NCBI GenBank assembly: GCA_047602055.1
Contig: JASGIG010000001.1
Span: 1,240,001-1,304,000, forward strand
Reading direction: 5' to 3'
Source of the DNA: JAODBQ01 sp047602055
GTDB lineage: Bacteria > Actinomycetota > Acidimicrobiia > Acidimicrobiales > Ilumatobacteraceae
DNA: 64,000 nt
Shown here: positions 52,137-60,162 of the stretch, one piece after another
How positions within the stretch are numbered: the first letter of the stretch is position 1
How the letters are laid out: the number at the start of each line of letters is the position of its first letter
Made by a program: the position numbers and the translations under genes
Notes under the pieces: generated by a model
What the model saw: only the letters and a program-made list of their open reading frames with translations
What the model was told of the DNA's origin: nothing
The model's database searches: none

Positions 52137-53309
52137 TCAGATGACGCCGGTGGCGGCGAGCTCGGCGATCTCCTCGCTGCTGTAGCCGAGTGCGTCGAGG
52201 ACCTCGAACGTGTGGGCGCCGAGCGCCGGGGGCGGCGTCGGGTCGACGACGTCGCCGTCGCTGAACGTCACCGGGACGCGGACGTAGCGGGTGCCGTCGT
52301 CGGCCGACTCGGACAGGTAGCCGTTGGCCCAGGTGTCCGGGTCGGCGACGATCTCGGCGTGGTCGCGCACCGGCGCGTAGCGGATCCCGTTGGCCCGCAG
52401 GATCTCGATCCACTCGGCGGAGGTCTTCGTCCGGAAGATCTCGTTGAGGACCGGGAACAGCTCGGCCTTGTCGTCGTCGAAGTACAGGAGCTTGCCCTGC
52501 TGCTGCTCCAGCTCGGGATGGCCGATCGCCTCGAAGAACCTCGCCCGCAGCGGCGACGGCACACCGACGACGGCGATGTGGCCGTCGGCCGTCGGGAACA
52601 CGGCGTAGATGCCGGGGACCAGCGGATGGCTCTGGGCCGCAGGGCCGGCCGGGTGGCCGGTCATCAGGCAGGCGCTGATCTCAGGCGCCTGAGCCCACAG
52701 CGCCGCGCCGACCAGTGACGTCTCCAGCTGCTGGCCCCTTCCCGTCCTCTCACGTTGCAGCAGCGCGGCGAGGACGCCGGCGACGATGTTCTGCGAGCCG
52801 AGGTGGTCGACGATCGTCGCCCCGACCGGCGACGGCTCGCTGCCGGCCCCGCCGATCGTGCTGACCAGCCCGCCCGCCGCCTGGCCACCGAGGTCGGCGC
52901 CCTCGCGCCGTGTGCTCACGCCCTTGGAGCCGTACGACGAGCCCATCGCGTAGATCACCCGCGGGTTGCGCGTCGCGGCCACGTCGTAGCCGACGCCCCA
53001 CTCGTCGAGCGTGCCCGGCTTGAAGTTGGAGATGACGACGTCGGCCCACTCCACCAGGCGCAGGAACACCTCGACGCCGGCCGCGTGGTGCAGGTCGACG
53101 GTGACGCTGCGCTTGGTGCGGTTGCAGGCGAAGAAGTGCGGCGTGCGCGGATCGGTCGGGGTGACCGGCAGCCAGCGCGCCGCGTCGCCGATCTGCGGCA
53201 GCTCGACCTTGACCACGTCGGCGCCCCACTCGGCCAGCGTCGCCGCCGCTTGCGGCCCCTGCACGAGCAGCCCGCACTCGACGACCTTGATTCCCTCCAA
53301 CGGTGTCAT
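52137..53309 (-). CDS. CaiB/BaiF family (class III) CoA-transferase
   Basis: Transfers CoA between organic acids; substrate unknown. At 390 aa it has PLEGIKVVECGLLVQGPQAA at the N-terminus, LAEWGADVVKVELPQIGDAA, NRTKRSVTVDLHHAAG, VISNFKPGTLDEWGVGYD and REGADLGGQAAGGL, where the conserved catalytic Asp lies. AAGGAGGGGCG directly before the ATG at 53309 is a near-perfect Shine-Dalgarno. Its link to the pyrimidine genes is not evident; such genes belong to fatty-acid or xenobiotic pathways and are abundant in Acidimicrobiia. Confidence 0.92.
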   Translation of the reverse strand: MTPLEGIKVVECGLLVQGPQAAATLAEWGADVVKVELPQIGDAARWLPVTPTDPRTPHFFACNRTKRSVTVDLHHAAGVEVFLRLVEWADVVISNFKPGTLDEWGVGYDVAATRNPRVIYAMGSSYGSKGVSTRREGADLGGQAAGGLVSTIGGAGSEPSPVGATIVDHLGSQNIVAGVLAALLQRERTGRGQQLETSLVGAALWAQAPEISACLMTGHPAGPAAQSHPLVPGIYAVFPTADGHIAVVGVPSPLRARFFEAIGHPELEQQQGKLLYFDDDKAELFPVLNEIFRTKTSAEWIEILRANGIRYAPVRDHAEIVADPDTWANGYLSESADDGTRYVRVPVTFSDGDVVDPTPPPALGAHTFEVLDALGYSSEEIAELAATGVI

Positions 53310-53335
53310 CGCCCCTCCTTCGTCGGGACGAGAAG

Positions 53336-53766
53336 TTAGGTGGTGACGGTCGTCCCGGTCCCGTTCTCGTCGTACCAGCCGTCGGTCGGCGAGATGATCC
53401 CGCACGGCGCTGTCGGACGTCAGTCGCGAGCGACCGTCGGTGAGCTCGACGGACGGCGAAGCGGTCCGTGACGAAGGGTCCGTCGGCGTCGGACGTGCGG
53501 AACCGCACCCATGCCTGCGTCGGCTCGGCGGCCCCGAAGCGCGGACGGCCTTCGCCGGTCTCGAACCAGCCGGGCGCGGCGGTCGATCGGACGCTGCCGT
53601 GGTGCTCGCTGACGCGGCCGGCGACGAACGCCACCGCTGCCAGCCCGGCGGCACCGACCAGCGCCATCGCCCGGGCAATGCCCCGACTGCGCCGCCATGG
53701 CGCGTTAGAGTCGCTCGGCAACGGGACGACCGGCACGAACGAGCCGGGGCCGTCCTCTTCCGCCAT
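53336..53766 (-). pseudogene. small membrane protein, multiply frameshifted
   Basis: The ATG at 53766, with AGGGGGAT upstream, opens a protein with a Pro-rich cytoplasmic start (SFVPVVPLPSDSNAPWRRSR), one membrane segment (residues about 32-50) and a short outer domain (GWFETGEGRPRFGAAEPTQ, WVRFRTSDADGPFVTDRFAV). The frame then becomes Arg-rich. Plausible continuations lie in the other two frames: SVELTDGRSRLTSDSA, then CGIISPTDGWYDENGTG followed by VTT and TAA at 53336-53338. Two indels would restore one protein of about 142 aa. Either sequence errors or a decaying gene; no function known. Confidence 0.5.
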
Positions 53767-53894
53767 CGATCCCCCTGTTGCTCGCCGGGATCGACGCGCT
53801 GAGCATTGCTCCCCGGCCCTGTTGAGCTTGCGCGTGCCTGGCACCCGTTCGTCCCGACCGGGTGTCCAGTGTCCACCGCTCCAGGAGGCCTCCG

Positions 53895-54119
53895 CTGCCC
53901 AAGCCGAAAGACGACGCCATCGTGCTCGAAGGCACGATCCTCGAGTCCCTCCCGAACGCCATGTTCCGGGTGGAGCTGGAGAACAGCCACAAGGTGCTGG
54001 CGCACATCTCCGGGAAGATGCGGATGAACTACATCCGCATCCTGCCGGGCGACAAGGTGCAAGTGGAGCTCACCCCCTACGACCTCACCCGGGGTCGGAT
54101 CACGTACCGCTACAAGTAG
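53895..54119 (+). CDS. infA: translation initiation factor IF-1, apparent CTG start
   Basis: OB-fold factor occupying the A site during initiation. The conserved protein begins PKPKDDAIVLEGTILESLPN and continues AMFRVELENSHKVLAHISGK, MRMNYIRILPGDKVQVEL, YDLTRGRITYRY, 74 aa in all. The codon at the Met position is CTG (53895-53897), with AGGAGG 6 bases upstream. The nearest alternative, GTG at 53862, would add 11 residues and places the AGGAGG inside the gene. I therefore call a CTG start; a base error for ATG is the alternative. First gene of the alpha operon block. Confidence 0.93.
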   Translation: MPKPKDDAIVLEGTILESLPNAMFRVELENSHKVLAHISGKMRMNYIRILPGDKVQVELTPYDLTRGRITYRYK

Positions 54120-54139
54120 CAGCAAGGCAACAGGTCCCG

Positions 54140-54253
54140 ATGAAGGTCCGACCCAGCGTCAAGAAGATCTGTGAGAAGTGCAAGGTCATCCGCCGCCACG
54201 GCAGCGTGCGGGTGATCTGCGAGAACCCCCGTCACAAGCAGCGTCAAGGCTAA
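54140..54253 (+). CDS. rpmJ: 50S ribosomal protein L36
   Basis: Smallest 50S protein, 37 aa, zinc type: Cys11, Cys14, Cys27 and His32 (CEKC...CENPRH). It starts MKVRPSVKKICEKCKVIRRH. It lies 20 bases after infA and 27 before rpsM. Confidence 0.97.
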   Translation: MKVRPSVKKICEKCKVIRRHGSVRVICENPRHKQRQG

Positions 54254-54280
54254 GAAAAAGCAGAAGAGCAGAACCGACTC

Positions 54281-54664
54281 ATGGCCCGCATTTCAGGCGT
54301 TGACATCCCCCGCGAGAAGCGGTTGGAGATCGCCCTCACGTACATCTACGGCATCGGCAAGCCGACCGCCCAGAAGATCTGCTCGGACGTCGGGCTGGAT
54401 CCGAACGAGCGGGTGCGGGACCTCACCGACGACGAGGTCAACAAGATCCGCGTGTGGATCGAGGAGACCGGCCAGGTGGTCGAGGGCGACCTGCGGCGCA
54501 ACGTCGCCAACGACATCAAGCGCAAGATCGAGATCGGCTGCTACCAGGGCGTCCGGCACCGCAAGGGCCTGCCCGTGCACGGTCAGCGCACGCACACGAA
54601 CGCACGCACCCGCAAGGGCCCGCGCAAGACCGTTGCCAACAAGAAGAAGGCTGTGAGGAAGTAA
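54281..54664 (+). CDS. rpsM: 30S ribosomal protein S13
   Basis: 30S head protein contacting P-site tRNA and L5. At 127 aa: MARISGVDIPREKRLEIALT, YIYGIGKPTAQKIC, RRNVANDIKRKIEIGCYQGV, RHRKGLPVHGQRTHTNARTR and a basic tail KKAVRK. The stop overlaps rpsK by one base (TAATG). Confidence 0.98.
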   Translation: MARISGVDIPREKRLEIALTYIYGIGKPTAQKICSDVGLDPNERVRDLTDDEVNKIRVWIEETGQVVEGDLRRNVANDIKRKIEIGCYQGVRHRKGLPVHGQRTHTNARTRKGPRKTVANKKKAVRK

Positions 54665-55062
54665 TGGCGAAGCCGAAGCCGGGCGGTCGTCGCCCCCGCA
54701 AGCGCGAGCGCAAGAACATCACCAACGGCGTGGTGCACATCAAGAGCTCGTTCAACAACACGATCGTGTCGATCACCGACACCGAGGGCAACGTCATCTC
54801 GTGGGCGTCGTCCGGTGGCGTCGGCTTCAAGGGGTCGCGCAAGAGCACCCCGTTCGCCGCCCAGATGGCCGCAGAGAAGGCCGCCCGCGCCGCCATGGAG
54901 CACGGCCTGCGCCGCGTCGAGGTCCAGGTCAAGGGCCCCGGCTCCGGCCGCGACACCGCCGTTCGCAGCATCCAGTCGACCGGCATCGAAGTCACGTCCA
55001 TCAAGGACGTCACCCCCGTCCCCCACAACGGCTGCCGTCAGCCCAAGCGCCGCAGGACCTGA
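54664..55062 (+). CDS. rpsK: 30S ribosomal protein S11
   Basis: 30S platform protein, 132 aa: RKRERKNITNGVVHIKSSFN, NTIVSITDTEGNVISWASSG, STPFAAQMAAEKAARAAMEH and DVTPVPHNGCRQPKRRR. Coupled to rpsM by the TAATG overlap; rpsD follows 6 bases later. Confidence 0.98.
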   Translation: MAKPKPGGRRPRKRERKNITNGVVHIKSSFNNTIVSITDTEGNVISWASSGGVGFKGSRKSTPFAAQMAAEKAARAAMEHGLRRVEVQVKGPGSGRDTAVRSIQSTGIEVTSIKDVTPVPHNGCRQPKRRRT

Positions 55063-55068
55063 TCGACC

Positions 55069-55686
55069 ATGGCTCGCTACACCGGACCGAAGGTGCGCGT
55101 CTCGCGCCGCCTCAGCACCAACATCTTCGAGAACGAGAAGGGTCGCCGCGCCCTGGAGCGCCGGCCGTTCCCTCCGGGTGCGCACGGTCGCACCCGGCGC
55201 CGCAACGCCGGCTCGGAGTACCTCGCCCAGCTGCAGGAGAAGCAGAAGGCGAAGTACATCTACGGCGTCCTCGAGCGCCAGTTCCACAACACCTACGAGG
55301 AGGCCGTGCGCCTGCAGGGCCCCACGGGTGAGATCCTCCTGCAGCTGCTCGAGCGCCGTCTCGACAACGTCGTCTACCGCGCCGGCTGGGCGAGCACCCG
55401 CCCGCAGGCCCGCCAGTTCGTCAGCCACGGCCTGATCCAGGTCGACGGCCAGCGCGTCAACATCCCGAGCTACCGCGTCCGCAAGGGCCAGGTCGTCAAG
55501 CTGTCGCCGAAGGCGACGGCGATGATCGTCATCCAGCACAACATCGACACGCTCGACCGCAGCGTCGTCGGCTGGCTGGAGACCGGCGACGGCGGCAAGC
55601 AGGTCACCGTGCGCGACCTGCCCCAGCGCGACCACATCGACGTGCCGGTGCGCGAGTCGCTCATCGTCGAGCTCTACTCCAAGTAA
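55069..55686 (+). CDS. rpsD: 30S ribosomal protein S4
   Basis: Primary 16S-binding protein and, in several bacteria, autoregulator of its operon. At 205 aa it has the zinc-free N-terminus (ARYTGPKVRVSRRLSTNIFE), PFPPGAHGRTRRRNAGSEYL, then the S4 RNA-binding domain LDNVVYRAGWASTRPQARQF, VSHGLIQVDGQRVNIPSYRV. Normal length. Confidence 0.98.
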   Translation: MARYTGPKVRVSRRLSTNIFENEKGRRALERRPFPPGAHGRTRRRNAGSEYLAQLQEKQKAKYIYGVLERQFHNTYEEAVRLQGPTGEILLQLLERRLDNVVYRAGWASTRPQARQFVSHGLIQVDGQRVNIPSYRVRKGQVVKLSPKATAMIVIQHNIDTLDRSVVGWLETGDGGKQVTVRDLPQRDHIDVPVRESLIVELYSK

Positions 55687-55721
55687 CGAACGCTCTCACC
55701 CCGAACCAGAGGCCCCCAGCA

Positions 55722-56654
55722 ATGCTTGTCATCCAGCGCCCCACCGTCGAAGCACTCGGCGAGGACCACGACACCCGCCAGCGCTTCGCCATCGGCCCGC
55801 TCGAGCCGGGCTTCGGCCACACCATCGGCAACTCGCTGCGCCGCACGCTGCTGTCCAGCATCCCCGGTGCGGCCGTCACCAACGTGCGCTTCGACGACGC
55901 CCTGCACGAGTTCGACACGATCCAGGGCATCGCCGAGGACGTGACGGACATCGTCCTCAACGTCAAGGACATCGTGCTCACGTCGACCAGCGACGAGGAG
56001 GTCGTGCTGCGCCTCGACGTGCGCGGCCCGGCCGAGATCACCGCCGGTGACATCAAGTGCCCGAGCGACATCGAGATCCTCAACCGCGACCTGCACATCG
56101 CCTCGCTGAACGCCAGGGGCCGCCTGGCCGTCGACCTCACCGTCGGCCGTGGCCGCGGCTACCTGTCGAGCGACCGTGACGCCCAGAACCGCACGATCGG
56201 CGTCATCCCGATCGACGCGATCTTCTCGCCGGTGCGCCGGGTGATGTTCGAGATCGAACCGACCCGCGTCGAGCAGTCGACGAACTACGAGCGTCTCGTC
56301 ATCGACATCGAGACCGACGGGTCGATCACACCGCGCGACGCGCTGGCCTCGGCCGGCGCCACGCTGCGCTCGCTCGTCGACCTCGTCGCCAACCTGTCCG
56401 AGGAGCCACAGGGGCTGGAGCTCGGCGAGGTGGCCTCCACCGCGGCGACGTCGCCGGACCTCGAGCTGACCATCGAGGAGCTCGACCTGTCCGAGCGCCC
56501 GCGCAACTGCCTCAAGCGGGCCCAGATCAACACGGTCGGCGAGCTGCTCACCAAGACCGAGGACGACCTGCTGAACATCACCAACTTCGGCCAGAAGAGC
56601 CTCGACGAGGTCAAGGCCAAGCTGGACGAGCGCGGCCTGACGCTGCGCGGCTGA
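55722..56654 (+). CDS. rpoA: DNA-directed RNA polymerase subunit alpha
   Basis: Scaffold of RNA polymerase, 310 aa. The N-terminal dimerisation domain (1-230) includes RFAIGPLEPGFGHTIGNSLR, RTLLSSIPGAAVTNVRFDDA and GYLSSDRDAQNRTIGVIPID. The C-terminal DNA/activator-binding domain (about 245-305) has ELDLSERPRNCLKRAQINTV, GELLTKTEDDLLNITNFGQK and SLDEVKAKLDERGL. It lies 35 bases after rpsD and 18 before rplQ. Confidence 0.98.
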   Translation: MLVIQRPTVEALGEDHDTRQRFAIGPLEPGFGHTIGNSLRRTLLSSIPGAAVTNVRFDDALHEFDTIQGIAEDVTDIVLNVKDIVLTSTSDEEVVLRLDVRGPAEITAGDIKCPSDIEILNRDLHIASLNARGRLAVDLTVGRGRGYLSSDRDAQNRTIGVIPIDAIFSPVRRVMFEIEPTRVEQSTNYERLVIDIETDGSITPRDALASAGATLRSLVDLVANLSEEPQGLELGEVASTAATSPDLELTIEELDLSERPRNCLKRAQINTVGELLTKTEDDLLNITNFGQKSLDEVKAKLDERGLTLRG

Positions 56655-56672
56655 TCCGAGAGAGACCCGACC

Positions 56673-57149
56673 ATGCCTGCAACACCCCGCCGTGCCCGCA
56701 ACTTCGGCGGCAGCTCCCAGCACCAGAAGCTGATGATGGCCAACCTGGCCGCGTCGCTGTTCGCCGCCGAGGCGATCGTCACCACCGAGGCCAAGGCCAA
56801 GGCGCTGCGCCCGATCGCCGAGAAGCTGATCACCAAGGCGAAGAAGGCCCAGGACCAGGAGAGCCCGATGCGCGTGCACCGGATCCGCCAGATCCAGGGC
56901 TACCTCGGTGACAAGGAGATGACCTACAAGCTCGTCGCCGAGGTCGCCCCGCGCTACGAGGACCGCAACGGTGGCTACCTGCGGATCCTCAAGCTCGGCC
57001 CCCGCCAGGGCGACAACGCCCCCATGGCGCGCATCGAGTCTCGTCTAGCGACGTTCGTGCTCCGGTCGCCGCGCAGCGGCTCCTTGTGCCTGCCGTGCTC
57101 GCCGCCTCCGCCCCGCTCCGGCGCTCGCCGCGCCTCCAGCGCCAGCTGA
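56673..57149 (+). CDS. rplQ: 50S ribosomal protein L17, 3' end frameshifted
   Basis: 50S protein near the exit tunnel: RRARNFGGSSQHQKLMMANL, AASLFAAEAIVTTEAKAKAL, RPIAEKLITKAKKAQD, GGYLRILKLGPRQGDNAPMA. Bacterial L17 normally ends I-E-L-V. Here the DNA reads ATC GAG, then an extra T at 57039, then CTC GTC TAG. Without that T the gene ends in IELV at 57048 (125 aa). As deposited it runs on in an Arg/Pro/Ser-rich frame to 57149 (158 aa). I regard the extension as an artefact or fresh mutation. Confidence 0.95.
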   Translation: MPATPRRARNFGGSSQHQKLMMANLAASLFAAEAIVTTEAKAKALRPIAEKLITKAKKAQDQESPMRVHRIRQIQGYLGDKEMTYKLVAEVAPRYEDRNGGYLRILKLGPRQGDNAPMARIESRLATFVLRSPRSGSLCLPCSPPPPRSGARRASSAS

Positions 57150-57222
57150 GACTCGCGGCCGACGGTCGCACTTTCGGCATCAGCTGACGTTCATCTAGGG
57201 TTCACCTGGCCGCGGCCTCGTT

Positions 57223-57840
57223 ATGCGCTTTCGACTGATCCCACGCGACGAAGGTTTCTATCCGCTCTTCGAGAAGCAGGCGGAGAACGCGGCGGAGACG
57301 GCGATCCAGCTGGAGAAGCTGATGACGTCGCTGCCGGTGGTGGCCGAGCGGGTGCAGACGATCATCGCCGCCGAGCGCGCCGGTGACGACGTGATGCGGG
57401 CGGTGCGCAGCCGGCTGGAGACGTCGATCGTCACGCCGTTCGACCGCGAGGACATCCAGTACCTGGCGAACTCGCTCGACGACGTGCTCGACGAGATGCG
57501 TGCCGCCGCCGACTCGGCGCTGCAGCACCACCTCGCCGAGGAGCTGCCGGGCGTCATCGAGCAGGTCGGCCTGTTGCGGCGCATCGCCGACGCCAACGTC
57601 GCCCTCGTCGCCCGGCTGCGCACGCTCGACGACATCACCGTCCACCTCGACGAGATCGACCGGCTGGAGACCGAGGCCGATTCGCTGTTCCGGCGGATCA
57701 TGGCCAGCCTGTTCGACGGCAACCACGACGCGCTCGAGATCCTCAAGTGGAAGGACGTGGTCGAAGCGGTGGAGCGGGCGATCAACGCGGTCGAGGAAGC
57801 CAGCGTGGTGATCGAGTCGATCGCCATCAAGCACGCCTGA
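57223..57840 (+). CDS. DUF47/PhoU-like phosphate transport regulator
   Basis: Helical cytoplasmic protein of 205 aa in the DUF47 family (PhoU-related), thought to regulate the PiT transporter encoded next. It starts MRFRLIPRDEGFYPLFEKQA, followed by long heptad-like helices, with PFDREDIQYLANSLDDVLD and the metal-binding-like acidic pattern EIDRLETEADSLFRRIM, ending VVEAVERAINAVEEASVVIE. TAGGGT about 21 bases upstream may be its -10. pit starts 114 bases later. Confidence 0.9.
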   Translation: MRFRLIPRDEGFYPLFEKQAENAAETAIQLEKLMTSLPVVAERVQTIIAAERAGDDVMRAVRSRLETSIVTPFDREDIQYLANSLDDVLDEMRAAADSALQHHLAEELPGVIEQVGLLRRIADANVALVARLRTLDDITVHLDEIDRLETEADSLFRRIMASLFDGNHDALEILKWKDVVEAVERAINAVEEASVVIESIAIKHA

Positions 57841-57893
57841 GCACGCCCGAGCAACCGGCCGCATGACCACGCTCGCTCGGGACCTGCGTCCCC

Positions 57894-57924
57894 GGACCCC
57901 ATCGACGTCGGCTCCGCTGGCGCT
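57894..57924. repeat. intergenic repeat, inverted partial copy
   Basis: Reverse complement of the central part of copies A-C (AGCGCCAGCGGAGCCGACGT plus the GATGGGGTCC part), in the gap between the DUF47 gene and pit. The GGGGG hairpin itself is missing. Confidence 0.6.
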
Positions 57925-57954
57925 TTGCCGGCCGTCCGGTCATCGGCTGCGCCG

Positions 57955-58962
57955 ATGACCACCGTCGCGCTCTACGCGGTCGTCGGCATCGCCCTCGTCT
58001 TCGACTTCGTCAACGGCTTCCACGACGCGGCGAACTCGATCGCCACGGTCGTCGCCACCCGGGTGCTCAAGCCCTGGCAGGCCGTGGTCTGGGCGGCGTT
58101 CTGGAACTTCGCGGCGTTCCTGCTGATCCCGCTGACCGTCGCCAACGAGATCGCCAAGATCGTCGACCCGTCGACCGTGTCGGTCGGGCTGATCTTTGCC
58201 GGGCTGATCGGGGCGATCTTCTGGAACGTGCTCACCGCCTACCTCGGGCTGCCGTCGTCGTCGTCGCACGCCCTGATCGGTGGCGTCGTCGGCGCCGGGA
58301 TCGCCAAGTCGGGCGGGCACGTCGTCGACCTCGACCAGCTGCGCAAGACCGCCGTGTTCATCTTCTACTCGCCGCTGATCGGCCTCGCGCTCGGGTTCGT
58401 CCTGATCGTCGGGGTGATGTGGACCGTCCACCGCTTCCGGGCCCGCCGGCGGGTCAACCGCACGTTCCGCAGCCTGCAGCTCGTGTCCGCGGCGGCGTTC
58501 AGCCTGGGTCACGGCGCCAACGACGCGCAGAAGACGATGGGGATCATCGCCGCGCTGCTGATCGGCGCCGGGCGTCTGCACCCCGGCGCGATCGACGATC
58601 CCGAGGGCATCCCGCTGTGGGTCGTGCTGTCGTGTCACGGCGCCATCGCGCTCGGGACCATGCTGGGCGGGTGGCGGATCGTGCGCACGATGGGCACCAA
58701 GCTCACCCGGCTGCAGCCGATGGGCGGTGTGTGCGCCGAGTCGGCGGCGGCGGCGACGTTGTTCTTCGCCTCGTACCAGGGCATCCCGGTGAGCACGACG
58801 CACACGATCACCGGGGCGATCGTCGGCGTCGGCTCGGCTGAGCGGCTGTCCGCCGTGCGCTGGAACGTCGCCCGCCGAGTGGTGTGGGCGTGGGTGCTGA
58901 CGATCCCCGGCTCGGCCGTGGTGGCGATGATCACCTACTGGATCGTGGCGGCGCTGTCGTGA
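57955..58962 (+). CDS. pit: inorganic phosphate transporter, PiT family
   Basis: Low-affinity phosphate (metal phosphate) symporter with about ten membrane segments, 335 aa. Both halves of the inverted family repeat are present: NGFHDAANSIATVVATRVL near residue 20 and SLGHGANDAQKTMGIIAALL near residue 190. LGLPSSSSHALIGG and GIPVSTTHTITGAIVGVG are the matching S/T-S-T-H signatures. The ATG at 57955 gives the normal N-terminus; the frame is open 10 codons further. The stop overlaps the next small gene (GTGA). Confidence 0.94.
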   Translation: MTTVALYAVVGIALVFDFVNGFHDAANSIATVVATRVLKPWQAVVWAAFWNFAAFLLIPLTVANEIAKIVDPSTVSVGLIFAGLIGAIFWNVLTAYLGLPSSSSHALIGGVVGAGIAKSGGHVVDLDQLRKTAVFIFYSPLIGLALGFVLIVGVMWTVHRFRARRRVNRTFRSLQLVSAAAFSLGHGANDAQKTMGIIAALLIGAGRLHPGAIDDPEGIPLWVVLSCHGAIALGTMLGGWRIVRTMGTKLTRLQPMGGVCAESAAAATLFFASYQGIPVSTTHTITGAIVGVGSAERLSAVRWNVARRVVWAWVLTIPGSAVVAMITYWIVAALS

Positions 58963-59153
58963 GCGGCGGGGTGAGCCGCCGGGTCGATCGCCGGGCGGTG
59001 TTCTTCGTCGCCAGCGCGGTGCTGGCCGTCGTGCTCCTGCCGCTGTGTCCCCCGGAGCTGCGCTACGTCGGGTGGATCCTCGCCGCGGTGTTCGTCGTGC
59101 TCGCCGTGGCGTCGTGGGCCGACTTCCACTCGCGCCGCCAACGACACGGATGA
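58959..59153 (+). CDS. small two-helix membrane protein
   Basis: Protein of 64 aa with a basic N-terminus (VSRRVDRR) and two hydrophobic segments (about 14-30 and 38-54), ending SRRQRHG. It starts with GTG overlapping the pit stop by four bases, which argues it is real and co-expressed with pit. Not recognised; perhaps an accessory subunit. Confidence 0.6.
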   Translation: MSGGVSRRVDRRAVFFVASAVLAVVLLPLCPPELRYVGWILAAVFVVLAVASWADFHSRRQRHG

Positions 59154-59283
59154 GCGAGTGCAGCGAGCTCGTCCGTGCGGCCGGGCGACCGCTCGGGAGC
59201 CGGACGTCGATGGGGTGCGAGCGAAGCGAGCGGGGGCGTAGCCCCCGGGGTGGACGGATGAGCGAGTGCAGCGAGCTCCTCCG
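59147..59283. repeat. 29-bp direct repeat flanking hairpin repeat copy C
   Basis: Two copies of a 29-base sequence beginning CGGATGAGCGAGTGCAGCGA (59147-59175, 59255-59283; one mismatch) bracket an intergenic hairpin repeat: GAGCCGGACGTCGATGGGGT from 59197 and CGGGGG-CGTAG-CCCCCG at 59231-59247. The block fills the gap before truA. Confidence 0.75.
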
Positions 59284-59292
59284 GGCGGCGCT

Positions 59293-60093
59293 GTGACGGG
59301 GGTGCGGCGGATCCGGTTGACGGTGGCCTACGACGGGTCGCCGTTCCGCGGGCTGGCCGAGCAGGCCGGGCAGTCGACGGTGATGGGCACGCTGCGTGCC
59401 ACCCTGGAGAAGGTCGTACGCCAGCCGGTCGAGCTGGTCGCCGCCGGACGCACGGACGCCGGCGTGCACGGCTGGGGCCAGGTGATCAGCGGCGACGTGC
59501 CGGCGACGGTCGACCCGTCGACGCTGGCCCGGCGGCTGAACCGGCTGTGCGCTCCAGCGATCGCGGTGCGTTCGGCCGAGTGGGCGTCGCCGTCGTTCAG
59601 CGCCCGCTTCGACGCCGAGTGGCGGCACTACCGCTACGACGTGCTCAACCAGGCGACGCCGGACCCGCTGCTCGCCCCGACCACGTGGCACGTGATCGAG
59701 CCGCTCGACCTGGCGGCGATGCGCCTCGGCTGCGACCCGCTGATCGGCGAGCACGACTTCTCGTCGTTCTGCCGACGGCCCAAGGCTGCGGCCGGCCAGC
59801 CCGAGGTCTCGCTGGTGCGCCGGATCCTGTCGGCGACGTGGTCGCCCGTCGAGCATGATCGCACCGACGGCCTGCTGCGCTTCGAGATCCGCGGCACCGC
59901 GTTCTGCCATCAGATGGTCCGCTCGATCGTCGGCACGCTCGTCGACGTCGGCCGCGGCCGGCGCCGCGCCGGCGACGTCGCCAGGATCATCGCGGCGCGC
60001 ACCCGCACCGCGGCGTCACCACCCGCACCCCCACACGGCCTGTGCCTGTGGGAGGTCGGCTATCCCGACGATCTGGCTCTTGTCGCGCCCTGA
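59293..60093 (+). CDS. truA: tRNA pseudouridine synthase A
   Basis: Makes pseudouridine at tRNA positions 38-40. At 266 aa: RIRLTVAYDGSPFRGLAEQA, the catalytic Asp in AAGRTDAGVHGWGQV, FSARFDAEWRHYRYDV, HDFSSFCRR and GTAFCHQMVRSIVGTLVDVG. The GTG at 59293 is preferred (begins MTGVRRIRLTVAYDG). It belongs between rplQ and rplM in many actinobacteria, as here. A 45-bp palindrome overlaps its stop codon. Confidence 0.95.
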   Translation: MTGVRRIRLTVAYDGSPFRGLAEQAGQSTVMGTLRATLEKVVRQPVELVAAGRTDAGVHGWGQVISGDVPATVDPSTLARRLNRLCAPAIAVRSAEWASPSFSARFDAEWRHYRYDVLNQATPDPLLAPTTWHVIEPLDLAAMRLGCDPLIGEHDFSSFCRRPKAAAGQPEVSLVRRILSATWSPVEHDRTDGLLRFEIRGTAFCHQMVRSIVGTLVDVGRGRRRAGDVARIIAARTRTAASPPAPPHGLCLWEVGYPDDLALVAP

Positions 60094-60123
60094 CCGGGAT
60101 CTTCCCGGTCACCGCGCGACAAG
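60079..60123. repeat. 45-bp imperfect palindrome at truA stop
   Basis: Two 21-base arms (left begins CTTGTCGCGC, right ends GCGCGACAAG) with a 2-base mismatch and a TCT loop, spanning the truA TGA (60091-60093). A related sequence lies in glmM at 62034-62079, at the frameshift. It could terminate truA transcription. Confidence 0.7.
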
Positions 60124-60162
60124 GCGGCTCGTCCCTGCGTCGGTGGTGGGCTCGAGCTGACG

